Shown: piece by piece, positions 9,131-17,972 of the stretch | Numbering within the stretch: position 1 is the first letter of the stretch | How the letters are laid out: every line of letters starts with the position of its first letter | Assembly (NCBI RefSeq): GCF_947497005.1 | Contig: NZ_CANMFF010000012.1 | Location: forward strand, 106,922 to 170,921 | DNA length: 64,000 bases | DNA from: an uncultured Ruegeria sp. | Lineage (GTDB): Bacteria; Pseudomonadota; Alphaproteobacteria; Rhodobacterales; Rhodobacteraceae | Reading direction: 5' to 3' | Translations under genes and position numbers: made by a program | The notes under the pieces: model-generated | Databases searched by the model: none | Seen by the model: the letters and a program-made list of their open reading frames with translations, nothing else | Told to the model about the DNA's origin: nothing

Positions 9131-10561
9131 TCAATCCCTTTGACCGACGTGGCGGCCAACGCCCTTGGGTAGCGGCAACCGGGCATGATCCTGAGCAAAG
9201 GCCGCGAGTTTTAAGGCCACGGCCTCGGACGGGAGCGACGTTTTGCGTGCATTCAAGTCCATGTGGATCAGCAGGGTTTCGACCGTCGCAGCCAGTTGGT
9301 CGTTTTCGCCATAGAGGCGGTGGAACAGCTGCATTTTCTTGCCGTCGCCACGCAAAACATGGGTGGTGATTTTCAGCCGGGCACCCGCGTGAAGTTCGGC
9401 CAGGAACTGCATGTGGTTTTCGACGGTGAAATAGCTGTTGCCCGCGTTGACATAGTCCGCGTCCGCTCCGATCATCTCCATGAAACGGTCGGTTGCCTGC
9501 GCTGAAGCCTCAAGGTAGTGGGCCTCGTTCATGTGGCCGTTATAATCCGTCCAGCTTTGTGGGATGGCGCGGTCCACGGTAAACGGCAAATCCTCAACCG
9601 AAGGTTCCGGCATGGTGTCTTCATGAGCGTTCAGAACACCACCCGCGCCGCTGCCAGTTTTCTTCAGCGCACGCATCATGCCGATCAGATTGTTGTCGCG
9701 CAGACGTTCCAGCTCGCGGATCGATGTATGGCCGGATTGTGCGTCTGACTGACCTGCGATTAAGTCAACCAATTCTTCGGTGAATTCTGGCACGTCCATC
9801 AGCTTGGTCCAGGGCCACTGAAGGGCGGGGCCGAACTGTGCCATGAAGTGTTTCATGCCCGCCTCGCCACCGGCGATCCGGTAGGTTTCGAACAGGCCCA
9901 TCTGCGCCCAACGCAGGCCGAAACCCATGCGGATGACTTCGTCCAGCTCTTCGGTGGTGCAGATCCCGTCTTTGATCAACCACAGGCCTTCGCGCCAAAC
10001 CGCCTCCAGCAGACGGTCACCAATATGGGCGTCGATCTCTTTGCGGACTGTCAACGGGTACATCCCGATCGAACGCAGAATGTCCGACGCTCTTGCGCAG
10101 GTGTCAGCGGCGCCGACCAGTTCGACGAGAGGAAGCAGGTAGACCGGGTTGAACGGGTGTGCGACGACGACGCGGCCCCCACGCTCGTTCAGTTCGGACG
10201 GTTTGAACCCCGAGGTCGAGGAGCCGATCACCGCATCCGCGGGTGACAGTTCGTCAATCTGCGCGTGGATCTTGTGCTTGAGGTCCAGACGCTCAGGCAC
10301 GCTTTCCTGAACCCAAGCCGCGCCAGCCAGCGCTTCGCGCATGTCGTCATGAAAGGTCAAAGTACCCTCGGCGGGCATCGCCTTGTCATAAAGCGCGGGT
10401 AACGCGCGGCGGGCGTTGGCCAGCACTTCGCCTATCTTGCGTTCCGCTTCGGTGTCCGGGTCAAAAACAGAAACGTCCCAACCGTTCAGCAGGAACCGGG
10501 CAACCCAGCCGCCGCCGATCACGCCGCCGCCGACGATGGTTGCCTTTTGCAAGGCGCTCAT
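9131..10561 (-). CDS. lcdH: L-carnitine dehydrogenase fused to betainyl-CoA thioesterase
   Basis: 476 residues. The N-terminal half is a 3-hydroxyacyl-CoA-dehydrogenase fold: Rossmann motif ATIVGGGVIGGGWVARF at residues 7-23, ESVPERLDLKHKIHAQID, SSTSGFKPSEL and VAHPFNPVYLLPLVEL. The C-terminal part from about residue 325 (FTVDRAIPQSWTDYNGHMNE) is a hotdog thioesterase with the usual DYNGHMN motif. In rhizobia this fusion oxidises L-carnitine to 3-dehydrocarnitine with NAD and hydrolyses betainyl-CoA to glycine betaine. The ATG at 10561 overlaps the previous stop as ATGA, indicating translational coupling; a GTG 12 bases upstream is less likely. Confidence 0.9.
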   Translation of the reverse strand: MSALQKATIVGGGVIGGGWVARFLLNGWDVSVFDPDTEAERKIGEVLANARRALPALYDKAMPAEGTLTFHDDMREALAGAAWVQESVPERLDLKHKIHAQIDELSPADAVIGSSTSGFKPSELNERGGRVVVAHPFNPVYLLPLVELVGAADTCARASDILRSIGMYPLTVRKEIDAHIGDRLLEAVWREGLWLIKDGICTTEELDEVIRMGFGLRWAQMGLFETYRIAGGEAGMKHFMAQFGPALQWPWTKLMDVPEFTEELVDLIAGQSDAQSGHTSIRELERLRDNNLIGMMRALKKTGSGAGGVLNAHEDTMPEPSVEDLPFTVDRAIPQSWTDYNGHMNEAHYLEASAQATDRFMEMIGADADYVNAGNSYFTVENHMQFLAELHAGARLKITTHVLRGDGKKMQLFHRLYGENDQLAATVETLLIHMDLNARKTSLPSEAVALKLAAFAQDHARLPLPKGVGRHVGQRD

Positions 10562-11487
10562 GCTGCGGCACACTTTGCGACGGGTGCGCGCTTGGTCAGG
10601 CCCAACTTCTTGCGCACGGCATCGGGGCCGATGATCTTGGCCCCCATGTTCTCGATCACCGTCGCGGCGCGCTCAACCAGTTGTGCGTTGGTAGCCAGAA
10701 CGCCTTTGTCCAGGAACAGGTTGTCTTCCAGGCCAACACGGACGTTGCCGCCTGCCAGAACCGACTGCGCAGCATAGGGCATCTGATCGCGGCCAAGAGA
10801 GAACGCCGACCATGTCCAGTCGGACGGTACGTTGTTGACCATCGCCATGAAGGTGTTGATGTCGTTCGGGGCGCCCCACGGCACACCCATGCATAGCTGA
10901 ACCAGCGCGTTGGGTTCCAGGATGCCCTCTTTCACCAATTGCTTGGCGAACCACAGGTGTCCGGTATCAAACGCCTCGATCTCGGGCTTCACGCCCAGAT
11001 CGGTCATCATCTGACCCATCGCCCGCAGCATGCCGGGGGTGTTGGTCATCACATAGTCGGCTTCGGCAAAATTCATGGTGCCGCAATCCAGAGTGCAGAT
11101 TTCCGGCAGGCACTCCGCGATATGCGCCATCCGTTCGGTCGCGCCGATCATGTCGGTGGTCGCTTCGTTGACAGGGAACGGGCTTTCGGTCGAGCCGAAC
11201 ACGATATCGCCGCCCATGCCAGCAGTCAGGTTCAGAACCACGTCTACCTCGGCTTCGCGTACACGGTCGGTCAGTTCGCGATACAAGCCCAGATCGCGCG
11301 ACGGCGCTCCGGTTTCAGGGTCACGCACGTGACAGTGGACCACGGCGGCACCCGCCTTGGCCGCATCAATGGCCGAGTTGGCAATCTGCTCAGGGCTACG
11401 CGGCACATGCGGAGATTTGTCCTGAGTACCGCCCGAACCGGTCACGGCGCAGGTGATGAAAACGTCACGGTTCATTGTGAGAGGCAT
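10558..11487 (-). CDS. BKACE (DUF849) beta-keto acid cleavage enzyme, probably dehydrocarnitine-specific
   Basis: 309 residues, usual size. The zinc site HCH is seen in AAVVHCHVRDPETG (about residue 50), with LNLTAGMGGD and EAFDTGHLWFAKQLV further on, all typical of the 3-keto-5-aminohexanoate cleavage family. Members beside carnitine dehydrogenase condense 3-dehydrocarnitine with acetyl-CoA and split it to acetoacetate plus betainyl-CoA. The gene lies between acetoacetyl-CoA synthetase (16 bases upstream) and the dehydrogenase-thioesterase (4-base overlap), which supports that substrate. AAGGA precedes the ATG at 11487. Confidence 0.9.
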   Translation of the reverse strand: MPLTMNRDVFITCAVTGSGGTQDKSPHVPRSPEQIANSAIDAAKAGAAVVHCHVRDPETGAPSRDLGLYRELTDRVREAEVDVVLNLTAGMGGDIVFGSTESPFPVNEATTDMIGATERMAHIAECLPEICTLDCGTMNFAEADYVMTNTPGMLRAMGQMMTDLGVKPEIEAFDTGHLWFAKQLVKEGILEPNALVQLCMGVPWGAPNDINTFMAMVNNVPSDWTWSAFSLGRDQMPYAAQSVLAGGNVRVGLEDNLFLDKGVLATNAQLVERAATVIENMGAKIIGPDAVRKKLGLTKRAPVAKCAAA

Positions 11488-11503
11488 GGCTGGCGTCCTT
11501 CTG

Positions 11504-13450
11504 TCAGCATTTTAGGTCAGGATGGTCCGTGAACTGGGCCAGCGCGCCGGGATTGATCAGGCCGGTCAGGTCACGGATGGGTTGATTGTTCACGGCATCC
11601 CGAACGGCCAGTTCGGCGGTTTTGCCGGATTTCGTGCGCGGGATATCCGCGACTTTGATGATTTTCGCGGGAACGTGGCGCGGTGACGCGTTGGTGCGAA
11701 TCTCGGTTTTTATCCGCGAGACCAGCTCGCCATCCAGAGACAAGCCGTCGGGGGTGGTCACGAACAGAACGACACGCACATCGTTGTTGATGTTCTGCCC
11801 GACAACGACCGAGTCCTCGACCTGTTCGATCTTGTCAAGCTGCCGGTAAATCTCGGCGGTGCCGATCCGGATGCCGCCTGGGTTCAACGTCGCATCCGAT
11901 CGGCCCAGCACGACATAACCTCCATTGTTCGTCTGAATGGTAAAGTCGCCCTGCCGCCAGATATTCGGGTAGGTCTCGAAATAGCTGGACCGATAGCGTG
12001 CCTGCCCCGGATCGTTCAGGAAGCGGGTCGGCATCGACGGATGGGCATTGCGGCACACCAGCTCTCCGGCCACTCTTGCCACCGGATTGCCATCTGTATC
12101 CAGCGTGGCTACGTCCAGCCCCAGCATTGGGGCCTGAATCTCTCCCTTATGCACCGGCAACGTCGGGCAGCCGCCAATGAAACAACCCAGAATATCCGTG
12201 CCGCCGCAGATCGAGGCCAACTGCACGTCCGCTTTCCAGTCTTGATACACGTGGTCAAACCCGTCCGGAGACAAGGGCGAACCGGTCGACAGCACCACGC
12301 GGAGGTATGAAAGGGAGTGACTGTCGACCGGCCGAACACTGCGTTTGAGCGCGGCATCAATGAATTTTGCGGAGATTCCGAAATGCGTGACCTGTTCTGC
12401 TTCGACCAGATCGAACAGGCGGGTGATGCCCGGATAGGTCGGGTTTCCGTCGAACAGAACGATCGCGGCCTCAGAGGCCAGTGCAGCAACCTGCCAGTTC
12501 CACATCATCCAGTTGCAGGTTGTGTAATAAAACATCCGGTCACCGGCGCGCAGATCGCAATGCAACTGCTGCTCGACCATCATGCGCAGCAATGTGCCGC
12601 CGCCCGAGTGCTCGATGCATTTCGGTTTGCCGGTCGTTCCGGACGAAAACATTACATAAAGCGGATCGCGGAACCCCATCGGGCGACAGTCCAGCGTTGG
12701 CGTGGCGGTCAGTTTGAAGCTGTCATATTCCGTCATTCCCTCGGGCAGGCCAGTGCCGTCCTGCGCGTATGGCCAGACGATGACCTGTTCGATGGTCGGC
12801 ACGCGGGCCGCAACGGTGGCGATGGCTTCACGCGTGTCAAAGCGCTTGCCGTTGTAGAAATAGCCGTCTGCCGCGAACATCAGTTTCGGCGCAATCTGAC
12901 CGAAACGGTCCACCACCACGTCTGGCCCACTTTCCGGTGCGCAAGAGGACCAAACGGCCCCCAAGGACGCCGTAGCCAGCATGACCGCAACGGTCTGCGG
13001 CATGTTCGGCACATATCCCACGACGTGATCCCCTGCGGCAATACCCGCAACTTTCAGCGCAGCGGCCAGACGCTCGACCTCATGCTTCAGTTCGGCACGG
13101 CTCCAACGCAGGCGGCGGCCATCTTCGCCGTGGAAGATGATGGCATCGCGGTCGTCTGGATTCTTCAGAAAGGTCTCGACGACGTTCAGCCGAGCGTTCG
13201 GAAAGAATCTGACATTCAGCGGATCTTGATCGGGGATCAGTGTTGTGTCTCCGGCGTCGCCGACAAGACCGCAAAATTCCCACGCCAGTCGCCAGAATGT
13301 ATCCGCCTGATCCACAGACCAACGGTGCAGATCGGCGTGGGTGTCGAATAACCTCCCAGCCCGATCACCTGCGCCGCTCCGAAACGCGGCAAGCCGTGTC
13401 TGTGAGATTTTTTCGGCACTGGGTGTCCAGAGAAGGTCAGAAACCAACAT
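11504..13450 (-). CDS. Acetoacetyl-CoA synthetase
   Basis: 648 residues of the acyl-adenylate superfamily. It shows the P-loop-like motif YVMFSSGTTGKPKCIEHSGG, the ICGGTDILGCF region and a C-terminal RTKSGKTAE catalytic-lysine motif, all close to acetoacetate-CoA ligases. It activates acetoacetate to acetoacetyl-CoA with ATP, completing conversion of the carnitine carbon chain to two acetyl-CoA after thiolysis. The ATG at 13450 (GGAGG upstream, protein starting MLVSDLLWTPSAEK) is chosen over an upstream in-frame start that would add 31 atypical residues. First gene of the three-gene operon. Confidence 0.9.
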   Translation of the reverse strand: MLVSDLLWTPSAEKISQTRLAAFRSGAGDRAGRLFDTHADLHRWSVDQADTFWRLAWEFCGLVGDAGDTTLIPDQDPLNVRFFPNARLNVVETFLKNPDDRDAIIFHGEDGRRLRWSRAELKHEVERLAAALKVAGIAAGDHVVGYVPNMPQTVAVMLATASLGAVWSSCAPESGPDVVVDRFGQIAPKLMFAADGYFYNGKRFDTREAIATVAARVPTIEQVIVWPYAQDGTGLPEGMTEYDSFKLTATPTLDCRPMGFRDPLYVMFSSGTTGKPKCIEHSGGGTLLRMMVEQQLHCDLRAGDRMFYYTTCNWMMWNWQVAALASEAAIVLFDGNPTYPGITRLFDLVEAEQVTHFGISAKFIDAALKRSVRPVDSHSLSYLRVVLSTGSPLSPDGFDHVYQDWKADVQLASICGGTDILGCFIGGCPTLPVHKGEIQAPMLGLDVATLDTDGNPVARVAGELVCRNAHPSMPTRFLNDPGQARYRSSYFETYPNIWRQGDFTIQTNNGGYVVLGRSDATLNPGGIRIGTAEIYRQLDKIEQVEDSVVVGQNINNDVRVVLFVTTPDGLSLDGELVSRIKTEIRTNASPRHVPAKIIKVADIPRTKSGKTAELAVRDAVNNQPIRDLTGLINPGALAQFTDHPDLKC

Positions 13451-13576
13451 GGTGAAATAGGCCTCCGAATGGCAGGTGTTGAGAGTCTTTGAACTGCGAA
13501 GTGACAAGAAGGTACTTTCAATATCCAAACGAACACGATACATAAATCGGCAGGATAGTGATAAAGGTCGTCAAAT

Positions 13577-14506
13577 TTGCACGAAAGTTTCGAATTCCTG
13601 CTGCTGGACGGGTTCTCGAACATGGTTTTGGCCAGCGCGCTGGAACCCCTGCGCGATGTCAAAATGCGTTCGATCTTCGCAGATTTGGACTGGGAAGTAA
13701 CAACGCTAGACGGCGCAACTGTCACCAGTTCCAGCAAGCTTGGACTGTCGCCAAACAGGCGGTTCGACCCGGAGCAGACCAAAAGCACACTTGTCATCGT
13801 GGCCGGTTACAGCGTACGCGAACAGGTCACCAGAGAGCTGGTTTCGATGGTCCGGCTGGCGTCCCGCAATGCCCGACGGGTGCTGGCCCTGGATACTGCC
13901 TCTTGGCTGTTAGCCGAGGCCGGGGTTCTGGACGGCCACAGAGCAACCATTCACTGGCAGGAGCTGGATGCGTTCACAGAGGCCTTTCCTAACGTCGACA
14001 CCTCAAACGCGCGTTACGTTAGCTCGGGGCCATTCATGACCTGTGGAGGTGCCAGCACGGTGTTGGAAATGATCCTCGAACTCATAGAGGAAATATTTGG
14101 CCCGGCTGCTGCATTTGATGCCTCAAGCATGTTCATCTTTGATCCTGCGCGACAGAAAAGCGGAAATCGTGGTGCCGCGAGACTGCGTGACCGCGGATCA
14201 CCCAAATTGCTACAAGCGCTCAACATCATTGCGGAAAATGTCGAAACCCCGCTGACGACATTCGAACTGGCTGAGCGCGTTTCTTTATCGGAACGAACAC
14301 TGTGCCGCGCCTTCTCCGATGAACTGGGTATGACGCCAGGAAAGTACTACAAGCTGTACCGTCTTCAACATGCCCGGTACCTCGTACAGGAAACCCGATC
14401 AAGCACCGAGCAAATTGCGCACAGATGCGGATTTTCCTGTGCTTCTGCACTTAGACGCTCTTTCACAAGAGTGTTTGGCAAACCGATTAATGCTTTTAGA
14501 TTGTAA
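13577..14506 (+). CDS. GlxA/CdhR-like AraC-family regulator of carnitine catabolism
   Basis: 309 residues. The N-terminal DJ-1/PfpI-like amidotransferase fold (FEFLLLDGFSNMVLASALEP) is followed by a C-terminal double helix-turn-helix: TTFELAERVSLSERTLCRAF and TEQIAHRCGFSCASALRRSF near residues 230-300. In Pseudomonas the same family member CdhR activates carnitine dehydrogenase genes. It is divergent from the catabolic operon with 126 bases between them. The only start that keeps the family N-terminus is TTG at 13577, 8 bases after AAAGG; an in-frame stop lies at 13562. An ATG at 13622 would remove the first beta strand. Confidence 0.88.
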   Translation: MHESFEFLLLDGFSNMVLASALEPLRDVKMRSIFADLDWEVTTLDGATVTSSSKLGLSPNRRFDPEQTKSTLVIVAGYSVREQVTRELVSMVRLASRNARRVLALDTASWLLAEAGVLDGHRATIHWQELDAFTEAFPNVDTSNARYVSSGPFMTCGGASTVLEMILELIEEIFGPAAAFDASSMFIFDPARQKSGNRGAARLRDRGSPKLLQALNIIAENVETPLTTFELAERVSLSERTLCRAFSDELGMTPGKYYKLYRLQHARYLVQETRSSTEQIAHRCGFSCASALRRSFTRVFGKPINAFRL

Positions 14507-14610
14507 ATGGTTCTGATGGAATGGACATCCCCTGATCTCTCATCTGTTAGGTTTTGGAGATGGAAACCATCAGGAGATTAGAAAAATGGCGGACTTGGAG
14601 CTTGTCGGCA

Positions 14611-14733
14611 AAGATCGGCATCGGAAAGTGGCTGGCCTACTACAACGCCGAACGACCGCACTCGACCCACGGCATCTTGACCCCCGATGAGGCCTGTGCC
14701 AACAAAACAGAACCGATGAGATCAGCAGCCTGA
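14611..14733 (+). pseudogene. IS3-family OrfB C-terminal fragment
   Basis: Reads GKWLAYYNAERPHSTHGILT followed by PDEAC, the C-terminal YYN..RPH end of IS3 integrase-type transposases. The element is internally deleted: only about 40 codons remain, followed by a terminal segment ending ggaccacctc at about 14793 where it joins an IS6 gene. Confidence 0.75.
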
Positions 14734-15290
14734 AATGAAACCCTGATCCACCTTAACAACGCTGCAAACTGGTCGAAAAACTAGGACCACCTCTTTCTAT
14801 TTGCGTTACACAGTGTCGGATCGTGATTTGGAAGAGATCATGGACGAACGCGGCGTGCAGGTGGACCACGCTACTCTCAACAGGTGGGTTGTTAAGTATT
14901 CGTCGATGATCGCCGTGAGCGCGCAATCGAAGAAGCGACCAACGCTGAGTTTCTGGCGCATGGACGAAACCTTTCTCCGTGTGCGCGGCAAGTGGATGTA
15001 TCTTTATCGAGCAGTCGACAAAGCTTTAAATACCCTTGATTTCATGCTGTCTGAGCGACGAAATCGTCCAGAAGCCACCAGTTTCTTTGCCAAAGCACTG
15101 TCGTCAAACGGGATCCCAAATAAAATCGTCAAAGACAAGAGTGGCGCAAATGCAGCTGGCATTCGAGAAGTGAACAGGATTCTGAAGCGGTTCGGATGCC
15201 CAGCCAAAGTACAGACGATCAGGTCCAAATATTTGACGGATGTATTTGACAAGAACTTTTTCAGGTGCCGCACCCTTAGCTTTGGGTGAT

Positions 15291-16508
15291 CTACTGAGGT
15301 GAAATCGGCTTTGCCTTTGGTGACGGCTGTTTCCACTTGGTTACGAAACGCCGGTAAACCTCTTCGGCGTGACCAACCGCTTCCCTTTCCTGATCTCTTA
15401 CTGATTTGAGGCTGTAGTCAGCAGCGGGTCCCTTGATCCTGCCACCACGGTGTGAGGGATAGCCCGCAGTCAGTTCCAGCTTTCTCAGCTTCCAGTCCAA
15501 CAAAGCGGGACGGCTCCAGATGTATTCCTCACCTTTGGAAAGCATGTGCCAGATGACCACTGCCAGTTTCCTTGCTGTCGCAACTGCAGCGATCTGACTG
15601 CCGCGCTTTTCCCTGACCCGCCGAAAGAAAGCTCTGAGCGGTCCGGGCATACGAGAGACCGACTAAGCCGCCTCCACCAGCATCGCTCGCGCGTGCGACC
15701 GGCCCTGCTTTGTGATGCGGCCATGATAGGCTGCTTTGTCACCGGACTGCCGAACGCGGGGATTGAGACCGAAATAGCTGACGAGTTTTTCTGGGGAGGA
15801 GAAACGCTCGATATCACCAATTGCGGCCAGAACACTTAGCGCGACGATCATGTTTACGCCGGTGATTGTCATCAGCGGCCTCACGCGCGGCTCCTGAAGC
15901 GCCGTTTGTGCGAGATCTTCATCGATCTGTTTGAGCTCGAGACCGAGGCGGTCCAGCTCGCCAGCATGGCGGAGGATGACGCGGCGCTGGTCTTGCGCGA
16001 CGGGTTGGTCCTCCAACCACTTCCTCCCACGCTTTGTAAATAGAGACGCATTGTACGGCGGGATTAGATTGGCATGCAGCACCGAATGGATCCTGTTCTT
16101 GAGACGGGTCATCTGGGAAACCAGCTGCACCCGCTCAGCAACGACCCGACGCAGCCGTTCCGTTTCTTCGTCCGGCATCCAGACTTCTGGCAGAAAGCCG
16201 CTGGCGTGAAGCTTCGCCAGAACACTTGCATCGATCTTGTCGGTTTTGACTTTGGCCCAGGCGACAGCACGAACGAGCAGTGGGTTTGAGATGACGACAC
16301 GGCTTACAAAAGGCGACAGCAGCCACAATATGGCCTTTGTGTTGACCGTCGCTTCCAGGACGATCTCGTCCTCGACATTCAGCCGTTCTGCAAAACTCAG
16401 GATGTGTTCATTCTCAAGCTCAAGGCGACCTGCGTCCCGTATCTTGCCATTCTCCAGGATCGCCACCTGAGCGAAGGTTCGATGCACATCAAGGGCAATG
16501 ATTTTCAT
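15291..16508 (-). pseudogene. IS110 transposase with an in-frame amber codon
   Basis: Start MKIIALDVHRTFAQVAILEN at 16508 with AAAGGA upstream. The RuvC-like DEDD domain (DVH, VLEATVNTKAILWLLSPF, KTDKIDASVLAKL) and C-terminal MTITGVNMIVALSVLAAIGD are intact. At 15663-15665 the frame reads LVEAA-TAG-SVSRMPGPLRAFFRR and continues in the same frame to 15291. A single Trp codon (tgg) changed to tag explains the interruption. Without readthrough the last about 124 residues, including the conserved catalytic-serine region, are lost or altered. Confidence 0.85.
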
Positions 16509-16754
16509 GACTGGCTCCTTTCCAAGGTCAGTAACCAAGGGAGCTAGCGGGCCACACGACAACTACGGATTCGCGCTCGCAGCACAACCGGGCAAGTCGA
16601 AGGGGCGGCCAGATAACAACTCGAGCTCGCAGCTCATCAAATACTTCGGCCTGCCCGCCATTCGTGCTCCCAACACCCCAATCTCGGTAGAACAATAGTA
16701 TTCCACATTGAGGTCTTCGGGACCTCCGATCGGAGCGTCAGGCCTATTCATGCC
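16509..16754 (-). ncRNA. Candidate bridge RNA region in the left end of the IS110 element
   Basis: IS110-group elements encode a guide (bridge) RNA in the long non-coding left end. This segment fits by position and length. It contains at least one clear hairpin, gaggtc-ttcgg-gacctc at 16710-16726, beside the palindrome cgatcg. Loop assignments were not computed. Confidence 0.4.
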
Positions 16755-17219
16755 GGATAACAACATGATCGAACAGGATCATCGGTTCATAAAGCGGCGT
16801 GTTCGGCACATGTGTGGGTTTAAGTCGTTCGAATCCGCTTCAGCCACTTTGGACGGCATCGAGGTCGCCAACATGATCCGGAAGAAGCAATTCTCTAGTG
16901 ATACGACTTCCGGCTTTCGAATGTTAGCGGAGATAGCAGGATAACTGCGTCTAGCATATCGCTGGCTATGGTCGCTCCAAAAGATTTGCGACACTACCAT
17001 TCGAACCTGAAACACGATAGATTCGCAGTTCGAGAGATCAATCAATCGAGTTTTGGCAATGTTTGTCAATCCCGGCACAAAAAGGGTCAGTTTCCCGGCG
17101 TAATATTGAACAGTTTGCTTAGGAGTTGTCGGCGCCTTGGCACGTGTGCTTGTCATATAGCTGACGCGTGCCAGGGCGCGCTGGCCGCAGGCCAGCATTT
17201 CTCCTTCTTCAGCTGGATT

Positions 17220-17972
17220 TCAGCTTTGGGCTTTGCGGCTCTGGCGTAACCGGAAGCTTTCTCCGTTCATTTCCAGGATATGCACGTGATGGGTCAGTCG
17301 GTCGAGAATGGCGCCGGTCAGGCGTTCTGATCCGAAGATCTCGGTCCACTCGTCGAATGGCAAGTTGGACGTTATGATGATGGACCCACGCTCGTAGCGT
17401 TGCGATATGATCTCGAAGAGCAACTCGGCGCCGGATTTGCTGAGAGGAACGAAGCCGAGTTCATCAATGATCAACAGGTCCTGGCTGGTCAGTTGTTTTT
17501 GCAGGCGTTGTAAGCGCCGCTCGCCAACCGCCTCGATCAGTACGTGAACCAGTGCAGCGGCCGTTGTGAAGCGGACCTTGAGACCTTTTTGGCATGCCGC
17601 CAGTCCCAGCCCCAGTGCGACATGGGTTTTGCCGGTTCCGCTCGGCCCAAGGGCGATGACATTCTGGCGGTGATCCACGAACTCGCAACGCGCCAGTTGC
17701 ATGGTCAGAACCTTGTTCAGCGACGGGATGACCTTGTAGTCGAAGCTGTCCAGGCTTTTGGTCGCCGGGAACTTTGCAGCCTTGATCCGCCGTTCGATCA
17801 TCCGACGTTCACGTTCGATCAGCTCCAGTTCACACAGCCGCAGCAGATACTGGATGTGATCCTTGTTCTCGGTCGCACATTGCCGGGCCAGCTTGTCATA
17901 CTCGCTGTGGAAGGTTGGCAGGCGGAGCTTTTTGAGATGATGCTGCAACAGCACCTGTGGGGTGTCGCTCAT
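17220..17972 (-). CDS. istB: IstB, IS21 helper ATPase
   Basis: 250 residues starting MSDTPQVLLQHHLKKLRLPT. Walker A GPSGTGKTHVALGLG near residue 110, Walker B LLIIDELGFVPLSKSGAELL and SIIITSNLPFDEWTEIFG follow in the DnaA/DnaC-like AAA+ order. IstB regulates and targets the IstA transposase. The ATG at 17972 overlaps the istA stop as ATGA. Confidence 0.93.
   Translation of the reverse strand: MSDTPQVLLQHHLKKLRLPTFHSEYDKLARQCATENKDHIQYLLRLCELELIERERRMIERRIKAAKFPATKSLDSFDYKVIPSLNKVLTMQLARCEFVDHRQNVIALGPSGTGKTHVALGLGLAACQKGLKVRFTTAAALVHVLIEAVGERRLQRLQKQLTSQDLLIIDELGFVPLSKSGAELLFEIISQRYERGSIIITSNLPFDEWTEIFGSERLTGAILDRLTHHVHILEMNGESFRLRQSRKAQS

Larger units (their letters stand above)
15242..16758 (-). 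mobile_element. IS110-group insertion element (1517 bp) inside an IS6 gene
   Basis: The 4 bases ggat occur at both junctions (15238-15241 and 16755-16758). There are no terminal inverted repeats, as expected for the IS110 group. The transposase is on the minus strand, with about 246 non-coding bases before it and only about 50 after it, the layout of IS110 (not IS1111) elements. Confidence 0.8.
14795..16944 (+). pseudogene. IS6-family transposase interrupted by IS110
   Basis: The left segment starts within the N-terminal region (FYLRYTVSDRDLEEIMDERG) and contains the DDE motifs SFWRMDETFLRVRGKW and IVKDKSGANAAG (second Asp). It stops matching after KYLTD. The right segment resumes with NNMIEQDHRFIKRRVRHMCG, containing the conserved Glu-containing QDHRFIKRR motif. 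Joining 15241 to 16759 restores a continuous frame (KYLTD-NNMIEQDH). The start codon is missing. Confidence 0.85.
14793..16998 (+). mobile_element. IS6-family element, 5' truncated and split by an IS110 insertion
   Basis: Left coding part 14795-15241 and right part 16759-16944 belong to one IS6 transposase. The right terminal repeat is seen at 16979-16998 (aaaagatttgcgacactacc, read outward as ggtagtgtcgcaaa), comparable to the end ctctgcaacagaacc of the IS6 copy at 46.3-47.0 kb. The left end has been removed by the IS3 scrap. Confidence 0.75.

Noticed and set aside
9112..9369. Plus-strand frame with a strong GGAGGGG ribosome site before ATG at 9112
   Set aside because: It overlaps the 3' end of the carnitine dehydrogenase gene in antisense and its translation is Arg/Pro-rich without homology; possibly a leftover start region.
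12317..13351. 344-codon plus-strand open frame opposite acetoacetyl-CoA synthetase
   Set aside because: No motif; the minus-strand enzyme is complete with acyl-adenylate signatures.
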